Positions 52,292 through 60,829 are shown, numbered from the stretch's first letter. The stretch is 64,000 bases of DNA from Achromobacter aegrifaciens (GCF_902859735.1 NZ_CADIJY010000018.1:1-64000), one strand, 5' to 3'. Numbers and translations are program-made. Notes: a model not told the origin generated them from the sequence alone.

Positions 52292-52305
52292 TTCAGTGTG
52301 CTAAC
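52292..52305. promoter_or_regulatory. PicR-type operator 9 (downstream of the dctP promoter)
   Basis: TTCAGTGTGCTAAC, core TCAG-TGTG-CTAA, centre 20 bp from operator 8 and close to the expected transcription start. Confidence 0.7.
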
Positions 52306-52390
52306 GTTTTTTTCGGATGTACGCGAGTGGCGTTGGCATGAGTTGAGGCGGGTCCAAGGGGACTCAATCGAACCAGATCGGGAGCAATGA

Positions 52391-53494
52391 ATGCAACGAC
52401 GCCGTTTCCTCGCACAAGCCGCCGGCGCAGCCGGCGCGGGCCTCGCCACCGTGGGCATGCCCGCCGTCGCGCAATCCGCGCCGTCGGTGCGCTGGCGCAT
52501 GTCCACCAGCTGGCCCAAGAGCCTGGACACTATCTACGGCTCGGCCGAAGAACTCTGCAAGCGCGTGGCGCAGCTGACCGACGGCAAGTTCGAGATCCGC
52601 GCCTTTCCCGGCGGCGAACTGGTGCCCGCGGCGCAGAACATGGACGCGGTCAGCAATGGCACGGTGGAATGCAACCACGTGCTGAGCACGGCCTACATCG
52701 GCAAGAACACCGCCCTGACCTTCGACACCGGCCTGTCCTTCGGCCTGAGCGCGCGCCAGCATAACGCCTGGATCGCCTACGGCGGCGGCTTGAAGATGCT
52801 GCGCGCGCTCTATAAGAAGTACAACATCGTCAACCACGTCTGTGGCAACGTCGGCGTGCAGATGGGCGGCTGGTACCGCAAGGAGATCAAGTCGGTCGCC
52901 GACCTGAAGGGCCTGAACATGCGGATCGGCGGCATCGGTGGCATGGTGCTGTCCAAGCTGGGCGCGGTGCCGCAGCAGATCCCGCCGGGCGACATCTATC
53001 CCGCGCTGGAAAAGGGCACCATCGACGCGGCCGAATGGATCGGCCCCTACGACGACGAGAAGCTGGGCTTCAACAAGGTGGCGCCGTACTACTACTCGCC
53101 GGGCTGGTTCGAAGGCAGTGCCTCGATCACCAGCATGGTGCACGACAAGGCATGGGAAGCCCTGCCGCCGGCCTACCAGGCAGCGTTCGAGGCGGCGGCC
53201 GGCGAGCAGACCATGCGCATGCTGGCCAACTACGATGCGCGCAATCCGCTGGCGCTGCGCAAGCTGATCGCCGGCGGCGCCAAGGTCAGCTTCTTCCCCA
53301 AGGAAGTGATGGACGCGGCGTACAACGCCTCGCAGGAACTGTGGGCCGAACTCTCGGCCAAGAACCCGGACTTCGCCGCCATCTTCCCCGATTGGAAGAA
53401 ATTCCAGGCCGAGCAGGCGGCTTGGTTCCGTGTGGCTGAAAGCCCGCTGGACAACTACACCTTCGCCGCCGTGGCGAAGGCCCAGGCCAAGTAA
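52391..53494 (+). CDS. TRAP transporter substrate-binding protein (DctP; TakP-like)
   Basis: A 367-aa periplasmic binding protein with an RRRFLAQAAGAAGAG signal of Tat type. It closely resembles the 2-oxo-acid binder TakP: the cation/ligand residues are kept, namely Gln in GVQMGGW, Arg in GLNMRIGG, Glu-Trp in AAEWIGPYDDEK and Glu in GWFEGS. It is first in the operator-controlled plus unit. The matching membrane subunits DctQ and DctM are 7.4 kb away at 60876-63163. The ligand is probably picolinate, which offers the same carboxylate plus neighbouring donor-atom chelate as a 2-oxo acid (inference). Confidence 0.9.
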   Translation: MQRRRFLAQAAGAAGAGLATVGMPAVAQSAPSVRWRMSTSWPKSLDTIYGSAEELCKRVAQLTDGKFEIRAFPGGELVPAAQNMDAVSNGTVECNHVLSTAYIGKNTALTFDTGLSFGLSARQHNAWIAYGGGLKMLRALYKKYNIVNHVCGNVGVQMGGWYRKEIKSVADLKGLNMRIGGIGGMVLSKLGAVPQQIPPGDIYPALEKGTIDAAEWIGPYDDEKLGFNKVAPYYYSPGWFEGSASITSMVHDKAWEALPPAYQAAFEAAAGEQTMRMLANYDARNPLALRKLIAGGAKVSFFPKEVMDAAYNASQELWAELSAKNPDFAAIFPDWKKFQAEQAAWFRVAESPLDNYTFAAVAKAQAK

Positions 53495-53496
53495 CC

Positions 53497-53658
53497 AGTG
53501 TCCTGCCCCGCAGATACGCCCGCACGAAATCCCCCCATGAACGTCAGGGCGTCGTTGCAAATCCTCGCGATACCTTCGGGTATCGCTGCGGTTTGCGCCT
53601 AGCCCCGATGCTCATGGAGGAATTTCGTCATGCGGGCGCATCTACGGGACAGGACACT
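53497..53658. repeat. 162-bp imperfect inverted repeat with a UUCG-type loop
   Basis: Left arm 53497-53574 and right arm 53579-53658 are complementary over nearly 80 bp with scattered mismatches. For example, AGTGTCCTG at the left end pairs with CAGGACACT at the right. The tip is GCGATACC-TTCG-GGTATCGC (53567-53586), the very stable C-UUCG-G loop. It fills the gap between dctP and the molybdenum-hydroxylase gene. Such elements in this family are probably dispersed palindromic (BIME/MITE-like) repeats. In mRNA it would fold into a long hairpin and could protect or attenuate the transcript. Confidence 0.8.
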
Positions 53659-53679
53659 AACAGGAGATAAAGGGTAGTC

Positions 53680-56082
53680 ATGACGACAGCAAACGCCGAT
53701 ACGCACGGCCGGCCAGGCAAGCCGCAGGGAGTGGGCGCGCGGGTGCCGCGCAAGGAGGACGCGCGCCATCTGCACGGCAAGGGCAATTTCGTGGCCGACA
53801 TGGCCATGCCCGGTCTCTGCGAGGTGGCCTTCCTGCGCAGTCCGCTGGCGCATGCGCGCATCGCTTCGGTGCGCGTGGCCGAGCAGATCGCGGACAAGGC
53901 GTTTGTGCGCCAGGCCATGGCCGATGCGCGCGACATCGTGGCGGATTCCACCTTGCCCAGCTACCAGGTGTCGGCCCAGCCGCCGCTGGCCTCGGGCAAG
54001 GTGCGCTTCGTGGGCGAGCCCGTGGCCATGGTGTTCGCGCCGACCCGCGCCGAAGCCGAGGACTACGCGGAGATGATCGAGGTCGACTACGACGACCTGC
54101 CGGTGTATGCGGACGTCGTCAGCGCCCAGGCGGCCCAGGGCGATTTCGTGCATGAGCAGTGGCGCGACAACGTCTTCGTCACCCTCAATGTCGACAAGCA
54201 GTTCGATGAGCTGGCAGCGCAGGCGGACGTGGTCGTGCGCCGCAAAATCGACCTGTCGCGGCAATGCATGGTGCCGATGGAAGGCAAGGCGGTGCTGGCC
54301 TACTGGGACCACCAGGCCGACCAGCTGGTGGTGGTCAGCGCGACCCAGGTGCCCCATATGATCCGCAGCGTGCTGGCCCAGTGCCTGGACCTGGAGCAGG
54401 GCCGGGTGCGGGTGGTGTCGCCGGACGTGGGCGGCGCCTTCGGCTACAAGTGCGTGCTGCAGCAGGAAGAGCTGTGCGTAGCCTGGCTGGCCAAAACCTT
54501 CAAGAAGCCGTTCCGCTTCATCGAAGACCGCCGCGAACACCTGACCGCGGGCGCCAATTCGCGCGAGCACCATTATGAAATGGTGGCCTATGCGGATCGC
54601 CGCGGCAAGCTGCTGGCGTTGGACGCCAAGATCACCATCGACGGCGGGGCCTATTCGGTCTGGCCGTTCACCATCGGCCTGGAACCGGGCCAGGCCATCG
54701 GCAACCTGCCGGGACCGTATGCATTCAAGGGCTATCGCTGCGTGACGCGGGCGGTGGCCACCAACAAGCCGGGCTTCGTGCCGTATCGCGGCGTGGCGCG
54801 CACGGGCGTGTGCTTCGCCATGGAATTGACGATGGACGCGATCGCCCGCGAGGTCGGACGCGAGCCTTGGGAAATCCGCCAGGAAAACCTGGTGCAGGGC
54901 GAGCAGATGCCCTACGTCAACGTCACCGGCAAGCACCTGGACAGCGGCGATTATCCCGCCAGCCTGCAACAGGCCATGGACATGATAGGGGTGGACGCGA
55001 TCCGCGAACGCCAGCGCCAGGGCGAGGCCGACGGCCGCCTCATTGGCGTGGGGCTGGCGACGTACACCGAACAGGCCGCGCACGGCACCTCGGTGTTCGC
55101 GGCCTGGGGCACGCCCGTGATACCGGGCTTTGACCAAGCCACCGCGCGGGTCACGCCGGACGGCGGGCTGGAACTGCGGGTCGGCGTGCATTCGCACGGG
55201 CAGGGCATGGAGACCACCTTCGCCCAGATCGCCAATGAAATCCTGGGCGTGGACGTGGCCAGCATCAAGCTGCTGCATGGCGACACCGGTCAGACGCCGT
55301 TCTCCACCGGCACCTACGCCTCGCGTTCGTTGGTGATGTCCGGCGGCGCCGTGTCGCAGGCCTGCAAACGCCTGCTGCCGCGGCTCACGCATATCGGCGC
55401 GCATCTGCTGCAGGCCGATCCCGCCAGTGTGACCTGGAACGGCGACCGGCTGGAAGCCGGCGGCAAGTCGGTGTCGGTCAAGGACGTGGCCGACGCCTGG
55501 TACTTGCGGCCGCAATTGTTGCCGCCCGACGTGGACGCCGCTGGCCTGGAAGTCACCGTGGGCTACAAGCCCAAGGTCGACACCGGCTGTTTCACCTATG
55601 CGACCCATGCGGCGGTGGTGGCGGTGGACCCGGGCACGGGCGGCGTGGAAATTCTGGATTATGTGGTGGTGGAGGACTGCGGGACCATGATCAACCCCAT
55701 GGTGGTCGAAGGCCAGACCATAGGCGGCGTGGCCCAGGGCATAGGCACCGCGTTCTACGAGGAAACACCTTACGACGACAATGGCCAGCCGCTGGCCTCG
55801 ACCCTGGCGGACTACATGCTGCCAGGCGCCACCGAGGTTCCGAACATGCGCCTGCACCACTTCGAGACGCCGTCGCCGCATACGGAGTTCGGCGCCAAGG
55901 GCATGGGCGAGGGCGGCGCCATCGCGCCGCCGGCGGTGCTGTTCAACGCGGTCAACGACGCGCTGCGGCCATTGGGCGCAGTCGAACTGCTGCGCACGCC
56001 GCTGTCTCCAACCCGGGTGTTGGCCGCCATCGCTCAGGGCAGCCGCAAGACCGCAACCGTCGCCACGGAGGTGACGGCATGA
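53680..56082 (+). CDS. Molybdenum hydroxylase large subunit, probable picolinate 6-hydroxylase (xanthine dehydrogenase family)
   Basis: An 800-aa molybdopterin-binding subunit of the CoxL/xanthine dehydrogenase family. Visible parts: N-terminal RVPRKEDARHLHGKGNFVAD; the cofactor-contacting DVGGAFGYK; GVARTGVCFAMELTMD; GQGMETTFAQI; and the catalytic glutamate E744 in GMGEGG. It would hydroxylate picolinate at C6 with water as oxygen source. It forms a heterotrimer with the FAD subunit and the iron-sulfur subunit encoded next, overlapping by 4 bp. Family specificity cannot be read directly; the pathway context gives the substrate. It corresponds to a picA gene. Confidence 0.87.
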   Translation: MTTANADTHGRPGKPQGVGARVPRKEDARHLHGKGNFVADMAMPGLCEVAFLRSPLAHARIASVRVAEQIADKAFVRQAMADARDIVADSTLPSYQVSAQPPLASGKVRFVGEPVAMVFAPTRAEAEDYAEMIEVDYDDLPVYADVVSAQAAQGDFVHEQWRDNVFVTLNVDKQFDELAAQADVVVRRKIDLSRQCMVPMEGKAVLAYWDHQADQLVVVSATQVPHMIRSVLAQCLDLEQGRVRVVSPDVGGAFGYKCVLQQEELCVAWLAKTFKKPFRFIEDRREHLTAGANSREHHYEMVAYADRRGKLLALDAKITIDGGAYSVWPFTIGLEPGQAIGNLPGPYAFKGYRCVTRAVATNKPGFVPYRGVARTGVCFAMELTMDAIAREVGREPWEIRQENLVQGEQMPYVNVTGKHLDSGDYPASLQQAMDMIGVDAIRERQRQGEADGRLIGVGLATYTEQAAHGTSVFAAWGTPVIPGFDQATARVTPDGGLELRVGVHSHGQGMETTFAQIANEILGVDVASIKLLHGDTGQTPFSTGTYASRSLVMSGGAVSQACKRLLPRLTHIGAHLLQADPASVTWNGDRLEAGGKSVSVKDVADAWYLRPQLLPPDVDAAGLEVTVGYKPKVDTGCFTYATHAAVVAVDPGTGGVEILDYVVVEDCGTMINPMVVEGQTIGGVAQGIGTAFYEETPYDDNGQPLASTLADYMLPGATEVPNMRLHHFETPSPHTEFGAKGMGEGGAIAPPAVLFNAVNDALRPLGAVELLRTPLSPTRVLAAIAQGSRKTATVATEVTA

Positions 56083-56906
56083 AGGCCGCTGCATTCGAAT
56101 ACTCCCGCCCGGACACCCTGCAGGACGCTTTGCGGGCGCTGCGCGGGCACGAGGGCCGCGCCAAGCTCATGGCTGGCGGCCAATCGCTGGGCCCCATGTT
56201 GAATCTGCGCCTGGCGCGTCCGCCCGTCGTCATCGACATTTCCGGCCTGTCCGAACTGCGCACGGTGTCGCGCCAGAACGGCAAGCTGCGCGTCGGCGCG
56301 GCCGTGACCCATGCCGAGATCGAGGACGGCGTGCACGAACTGCTGCGCGGCACGCCCATGCAGCAGGTGGCGCCGGGCATCGCCTATCGCGCCATCCGCA
56401 ACCGCGGCACGCTGGGCGGCAGCCTGGCGCATGCCGATCCGGCGGCCGACTGGGTGCTGACCGTGGTCGGCCTGGGCGCGACGCTGGAGATCGCGGGGCC
56501 GGACGGCGTGCGCATGCTGCCGGCGGAAGACTACATGCAGGGCGCCTATACCACCGGGCTGCGCGAAGACGAGCTGATCGCCGCCGTGCACATCCCGGAA
56601 GCCGGGCCGCAGGCGCGCTGGGGCTACTACAAGTTCTGCCGCAAGACCGGCGAGTTCGCCGAGGCCAGCTGCGCCGCGTGGTTCGATCCGTCCTCGAAGA
56701 CGGCGCGCATCGCGGTGGGGGCCCTGGACGGTGCGCCCAGATTGCTGCCCCAACTGGCCGCGCGCATCGCGCAGCAGGGGCTGGCGGGCCTGGATGAAGC
56801 GCTGCTGGCCAGCGAGCTGGCCAGCGTCATGCAGGACAAGGATGAACACCATCGCAAGCTGCACGGGACCGCGGTGACGCGCTGCCTGGCGCAGGCCTTG
56901 GGTTGA
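56079..56906 (+). CDS. Molybdenum hydroxylase FAD-binding subunit (CoxM-like)
   Basis: A 275-aa FAD subunit. The FAD-binding motifs are AGGQSLGPMLNLRL (near residue 30) and RNRGTLGGSLAHADPAADW (about residues 107-125), followed by the C-terminal CO-dehydrogenase flavoprotein domain. It carries electrons from the [2Fe-2S] centres to the acceptor. It overlaps the large subunit by 4 bp and almost abuts the next gene. Confidence 0.92.
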   Translation: MKAAAFEYSRPDTLQDALRALRGHEGRAKLMAGGQSLGPMLNLRLARPPVVIDISGLSELRTVSRQNGKLRVGAAVTHAEIEDGVHELLRGTPMQQVAPGIAYRAIRNRGTLGGSLAHADPAADWVLTVVGLGATLEIAGPDGVRMLPAEDYMQGAYTTGLREDELIAAVHIPEAGPQARWGYYKFCRKTGEFAEASCAAWFDPSSKTARIAVGALDGAPRLLPQLAARIAQQGLAGLDEALLASELASVMQDKDEHHRKLHGTAVTRCLAQALG

Positions 56907-56917
56907 CAGGAATGAGC

Positions 56918-58132
56918 ATGGTTCAGGTGACATTGGAAGTAAACGGCAAGCGCGTATCGCACGAGGCGCCCGCGCGCATGCATCTGGGGGATTTCCTGCG
57001 GGATCAGGCACGCCTGACCGGCACCCATCTTGGCTGCGAGCACGGCGTCTGCGGCGCCTGCACGGTGCTGGTGGATGGCGCGCCGGTGCGCTCCTGTATC
57101 TCGTTCGCGGTGGCCTGCGAAGGCCGGCAGGTGACCACCATCGAAGGCTATGACGCCGATCCGGTGATGCAGCGGCTGCGCGCCGCCTTTACCAAACACC
57201 ACGCCCTGCAATGCGGTTATTGCACCCCGGGCATGCTGGCGACCTCGCGCGATATCGTGCTGCGCCTGGCGGATGCGGACGAAGGCCGGGTGCGTGTGGA
57301 GCTGTCCGGCAATCTGTGCCGCTGCACCGGATACATGGGCATCGTCGCCGCCGTCATGTCGGTGCTGGCCGAACTCAGGGAACAGCCCGATCCCGCGGTA
57401 GAGGCGCTGCGCGCCGCTCAGGCGCAGGGCCGGGGCGCCGCGCCAGCAGCGGAAAAGCCGGTGGCGTTCGCGGGGTTCACGCCTGCGGCGGCCAGCCAGC
57501 CGGCCGCAAGCGCCGCTGCGGCGCCGGCTCCGGCTGCCGCCCCGGCCGGTAAGAAGGAAGGCAAGAAAGAGGGCCGTGGCAGCCAGATCGACGGCGGCTT
57601 CAAGGTGCCTTTCCCGGCTGCTGACGTCTGGGCCTTCATGGTGGACCTGCCAGCCCTGGCCAGCTGCCTGCCGGGCGCGTCGATCGAGGAACACGAAGGC
57701 GACCGGGTCAAGGGCAAGATCGCGATCAAGTTCGGCCCCATGTCCGCCGCCTTCAATGGCGCGGCCCGCCTGGAACGCGACGACGCGGCCATGCAGGCGG
57801 TGTTTCGCGGCGCGGGGCAGGACTCGCTCAGCCAGTCGCGCGCCAACGGCGACATCACGTATCGCCTGGAGGCGCTGTCGGCCAACGAGACGCAGGTCCA
57901 CGTGAACCTGCTGTATTCGCTGCAAGGGCCGCTGGCGCAGTTTTCGCGTTCGGGCCTGGTGCAGGACTTCGTGCGCCGCATGATCGCGGACTTCGGCAAC
58001 AACGTCACGGCCAGACTGCGCCGACCCGCTGCCGCGGGTGAGGCGCCGGTCCAGGCCAGCTTCAATCCCACAGCCATGTTCTTCAGCGTGCTGTGGGCGC
58101 GCATCAAGCGGTGGTTCGGCCGCGGCGGCTGA
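56918..58132 (+). CDS. Molybdenum hydroxylase [2Fe-2S] subunit fused to a CoxG (SRPBCC) domain
   Basis: A 404-aa fusion. Residues 1-160 are a CoxS-type subunit: plant-type [2Fe-2S] ligands C40, C45, C48, C60 and the second cluster C99, C102, C134, C136. An Ala/Pro linker (about 170-220) with a KKEGKKEGR stretch follows. Residues 223-370 are a CoxG/SRPBCC domain (FKVPFPAADVWAFMVDLPAL, SCLPGASIEE), and the tail FFSVLWARIKRWFGRGG may touch the membrane. CoxG recruits CO dehydrogenase to the membrane in Oligotropha, so the fusion may anchor this hydroxylase near the respiratory chain. The start ATG at 56918 has AGGA 6 bp upstream; 56912 is possible. Confidence 0.88.
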   Translation: MVQVTLEVNGKRVSHEAPARMHLGDFLRDQARLTGTHLGCEHGVCGACTVLVDGAPVRSCISFAVACEGRQVTTIEGYDADPVMQRLRAAFTKHHALQCGYCTPGMLATSRDIVLRLADADEGRVRVELSGNLCRCTGYMGIVAAVMSVLAELREQPDPAVEALRAAQAQGRGAAPAAEKPVAFAGFTPAAASQPAASAAAAPAPAAAPAGKKEGKKEGRGSQIDGGFKVPFPAADVWAFMVDLPALASCLPGASIEEHEGDRVKGKIAIKFGPMSAAFNGAARLERDDAAMQAVFRGAGQDSLSQSRANGDITYRLEALSANETQVHVNLLYSLQGPLAQFSRSGLVQDFVRRMIADFGNNVTARLRRPAAAGEAPVQASFNPTAMFFSVLWARIKRWFGRGG

Positions 58133-58196
58133 ACACGCGGGGTACCAGCGGCCGCGGGGCGCGGCCGCGCTGTGTCGGCACATAACGGGGAAAATC

Positions 58197-59222
58197 ATGC
58201 TCGCGGTATTCGCAAGAAACTGGCGCAACGCGTTGTTGGGCCTGGCTGCTGTCGCGCTCAGCGCGCCCGCCTGGTCCCAGGCTTTGGAGCCTTTGAAGGT
58301 GCGGCTGGACTGGACGCCCTGGGGCGTGCACGGCGCATTCCATCTGGCGCAGCAGAAGGGCTGGTACAAGCAGGCCGGCCTGGACGTGACGCTGGAGGAC
58401 GGCAATGGATCCGTGACGACGGTGCAGATCGTTGGCGCCGGCGACAGCTTCGATCTGGGGCATGCCGCCCTGGCCTCGGCCATGATCGCCCGCGAGAAAG
58501 GCATGCCGGTCAAGGCCGTGGCTGTGTTCGCCAGGCAGAGCGACATCGGGCTGCTGGTGCAGTCCGATGCCGGCATCACCGGCCCGGCGCAGCTCAAGGG
58601 CAAGAAGGTGGCCTATACGGCGGGCTCCTTGGAAGCGCCGTTCATCGATGCCTTCCTGGCCGCGGGCAAGCTCAAGAAGAGCGACCTGGAACTGATCAAC
58701 GTGGACGCCGCCAGCAAGGCGTCGACCTATGCCGTGGGGCGGGCCGACGCGGCATTCTCCACCATTCCGTTCTTCCTGCCCGTGGTGTCGCAGAATCGCC
58801 CGTCCAGCGCGGTGCGCTTCGCCGATTTCGGCCTGAACATGCCCAGTTTCGGCCTGTTCGCCAATGAGTCCAAGCTGGCGCAGCGGCGCGACGCCATCGC
58901 GCGCTTTGCGAGCGTCAGCGCGCGGGCCTGGGAGTACATCTACGCCGGCCACCAGGACGAGGCGGTCGCCGCCATCCTGGCGCAGCGGCCGCAGGCCCGG
59001 TTGGACAAGAAGGTGCTGCGCGGGCAGATCGACGCCTTGCAGCCGTATTTCGGCCAGCCGGCGGCGGGCGCGCGGCTGGGCGCCATCGTGCCGCAGGACT
59101 GGACGCAGGCCGTCGCCACCTTGTCGACGGTCGGGCTGATCAGCGCCGGCGCGCAGCCCGCCACGTTCTATGCGCCCGACCTGGTGCATCCGGAACGCTA
59201 CGACAGCCTGGTGCAACCATGA
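58197..59222 (+). CDS. ABC transporter substrate-binding protein (NMT1/THI5-like, SsuA type)
   Basis: A 341-aa periplasmic binding protein with a signal peptide (residues 1-28, ending PAWSQA). The mature start LKVRLDWTPWGVHGAFHLAQ is the NMT1-like signature (pyrimidine/sulfonate/nitrate binding class). It overlaps the ATPase gene by 4 bp, so the three ABC genes form one unit. It lies directly after the molybdenum hydroxylase genes, 64 bp on. Ligand probably a pyridine carboxylate or other aromatic acid (inference). Confidence 0.88.
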   Translation: MLAVFARNWRNALLGLAAVALSAPAWSQALEPLKVRLDWTPWGVHGAFHLAQQKGWYKQAGLDVTLEDGNGSVTTVQIVGAGDSFDLGHAALASAMIAREKGMPVKAVAVFARQSDIGLLVQSDAGITGPAQLKGKKVAYTAGSLEAPFIDAFLAAGKLKKSDLELINVDAASKASTYAVGRADAAFSTIPFFLPVVSQNRPSSAVRFADFGLNMPSFGLFANESKLAQRRDAIARFASVSARAWEYIYAGHQDEAVAAILAQRPQARLDKKVLRGQIDALQPYFGQPAAGARLGAIVPQDWTQAVATLSTVGLISAGAQPATFYAPDLVHPERYDSLVQP

Positions 59223-60028
59223 CGCAGTGGGCCGTGTCCGCAACGGACGTGCGCAAGCGCTACCCCGGCGCGGCGGGGGTGGAAGCGCTGGCGTCGGTGT
59301 CGGTCGACGTGCCGCGCGGCCGCTTCGTCAGCATCCTGGGCCCCAGCGGCTGCGGCAAGAGCACCTTTCTGCGTTGCGTGGCCGGGCTGGAGACCGTTTC
59401 GAGCGGCGAGCTGCGGGTGGAGGGCGTGCCCGTGCAGGGGCCGCCGGACGGCATGGGCATGGTGTTCCAGCGCGACGCGCTGCTGGAGTGGCGCAACGTG
59501 CGCCGCAACATCCTGCTGCCGGTGGAGTTTGCGCACAAGCCGGTGGCCGCCTATGCCGACAAGGTGCGCGCGCTGCTGGCCCTGACCGGGCTGGAAAAGT
59601 TTGCCGAAAGCTATCCGCGCGAACTGTCCGGCGGCATGCGGCAGCGCGCCGCCATCTGCCGGGCGCTGGTGGACGATCCGAAGCTGCTGCTCATGGACGA
59701 ACCCTTCGGCGCGCTGGACGCGCTGACGCGCGACCAGATGAACGTCGAGCTGCAGCGGATCTGGATGGAAACGCGCAACACGGTGTTGTTCGTGACGCAC
59801 GGCATCGCCGAGGCGGTATTCCTGGGCGACGTGGTGATGGTGTTCTCGCCGCGCCCGGGCCGGATCCTCGAAACCATAGAAATCGACCTGCCGCGGCCCC
59901 GGCCGCTGGCGTTGCGCGAGACGCCGCAATTCGGCGAATACGTGCGGCACATCCGCGGCATGTTCCAGAGCATGGGCCTGATAGACGAGGGCGCGCGCGC
60001 CGCGTCCGGACTGGAGTCCGTCCAATGA
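59219..60028 (+). CDS. ABC transporter ATP-binding protein (SsuB/TauB type)
   Basis: A 269-aa ATPase: Walker A GPSGCGKST (41-49), Q-loop VFQRDALLEW, signature LSGGMRQR, Walker B LLLMDEPFGALD and switch VTHGIAEA. It powers uptake by the NMT1-like binding protein and the permease on either side, with 4-bp overlaps to both. Confidence 0.94.
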   Translation: MTQWAVSATDVRKRYPGAAGVEALASVSVDVPRGRFVSILGPSGCGKSTFLRCVAGLETVSSGELRVEGVPVQGPPDGMGMVFQRDALLEWRNVRRNILLPVEFAHKPVAAYADKVRALLALTGLEKFAESYPRELSGGMRQRAAICRALVDDPKLLLMDEPFGALDALTRDQMNVELQRIWMETRNTVLFVTHGIAEAVFLGDVVMVFSPRPGRILETIEIDLPRPRPLALRETPQFGEYVRHIRGMFQSMGLIDEGARAASGLESVQ

Positions 60029-60801
60029 GCGCGCTCTTGAAAGGGGCGGGCCGGCGCATGGCCGGGCTGGTGTCGGTGCTGGTCTTCCTGCTGCTGTGGG
60101 AAGCCGCCGCGCGGATTTTCCATGTGCGCGCCATCATGCTGCCGCTGCCCGGCCAGGTGGCGCTGGAGCTGGCCGCGGAATGGAGCTGGTATGCCGGCCA
60201 CGCTGCCTACACACTGATGACCACGCTGGCGGGCTTTGCGCTGGCAGTGGTGGCCGGGGTGGCGATTGCCGTCATGCTGGTGGGGTCGCGCTGGTTCGAA
60301 CGCTTCATCTATCCCCTGATCGTGGCGCTGAACAGCGTGCCCAAGGTCGCCATTGCGCCGCTGTTCGTGATCTGGATGGGCACGGGCGCGGAACCCAAGG
60401 TCGCCATCGCCTTCCTGATCGCCGTGTTCGCGATGATCGTGGACACCGTCCATGGCCTGCGCTCGGTGCCGCAGGACGTGCTGGACCTGGGGCGCGTGCT
60501 GAAGGGTTCGCGGCGCGATTTCTTCTTCAAGGTGCGGCTGCCCAGCGCGTTGCCTTCGATCCTGGCGGGCATGAAGGTCTCGATCTCGCTGGCGCTGGTG
60601 GGCGCCATCGTGGGCGAGTTCGTGTCCTCGCAGCGCGGTTTGGGCTACGTGATCATGAGTGCCCAGGGCACCTTCGACACGGTGCGGGTGTTCGCCGCGA
60701 TCTTCGTGCTGGCCCTGATGGGCATGCTGCTGTTTGCCTTGCTGGTGTGGCTGGAACGGCGCCTGACGCCCTGGCTGCGGCACCACCGCGAAGACGATTG
60801 A
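60025..60801 (+). CDS. ABC transporter permease (SsuC/TauC type)
   Basis: A 258-aa inner-membrane permease with about six helices and the EAA-type loop VPQDVLDLGRVLKGSRRDFFF before LPSALPSILAGMKVSISLAL. The ATG at 60025 overlaps the ATPase stop. It completes the importer with the two preceding genes. Confidence 0.93.
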   Translation: MSALLKGAGRRMAGLVSVLVFLLLWEAAARIFHVRAIMLPLPGQVALELAAEWSWYAGHAAYTLMTTLAGFALAVVAGVAIAVMLVGSRWFERFIYPLIVALNSVPKVAIAPLFVIWMGTGAEPKVAIAFLIAVFAMIVDTVHGLRSVPQDVLDLGRVLKGSRRDFFFKVRLPSALPSILAGMKVSISLALVGAIVGEFVSSQRGLGYVIMSAQGTFDTVRVFAAIFVLALMGMLLFALLVWLERRLTPWLRHHREDD

Positions 60802-60809
60802 CAGGTTCT

Positions 60810-60829
60810 AGCCCGGGGCACCACGGGCT
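60810..60829 (+). other. Hairpin between the ABC and TRAP membrane genes
   Basis: AGCCCG (60810-60815) and CGGGCT (60824-60829) can pair around an 8-base loop, 8 bp after the permease stop. There is no T-run. It may partly separate expression of the TRAP genes that follow. Confidence 0.3.

Larger units (their letters stand above)
51988..52390. promoter_or_regulatory. 403-bp divergent control region with four PicR-type operators
   Basis: This gap separates the Rieske unit (minus) from the TRAP/molybdenum-hydroxylase unit (plus). It holds two operator pairs, one beside each gene, and a clear sigma-70 promoter for the plus strand. The middle (about 52040-52250) shows a run of A residues near 52184-52191 and no convincing small gene. 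Confidence 0.75.

Noticed and set aside
53497-53658. tRNA gene or insertion sequence as the source of the strong palindrome
   Set aside because: No cloverleaf, no CCA end, no transposase frame; it is a simple two-arm hairpin.
53599-56094. 831-aa minus-strand frame across the Mo-hydroxylase large subunit
   Set aside because: Shadow of the real gene; composition is antisense-like.
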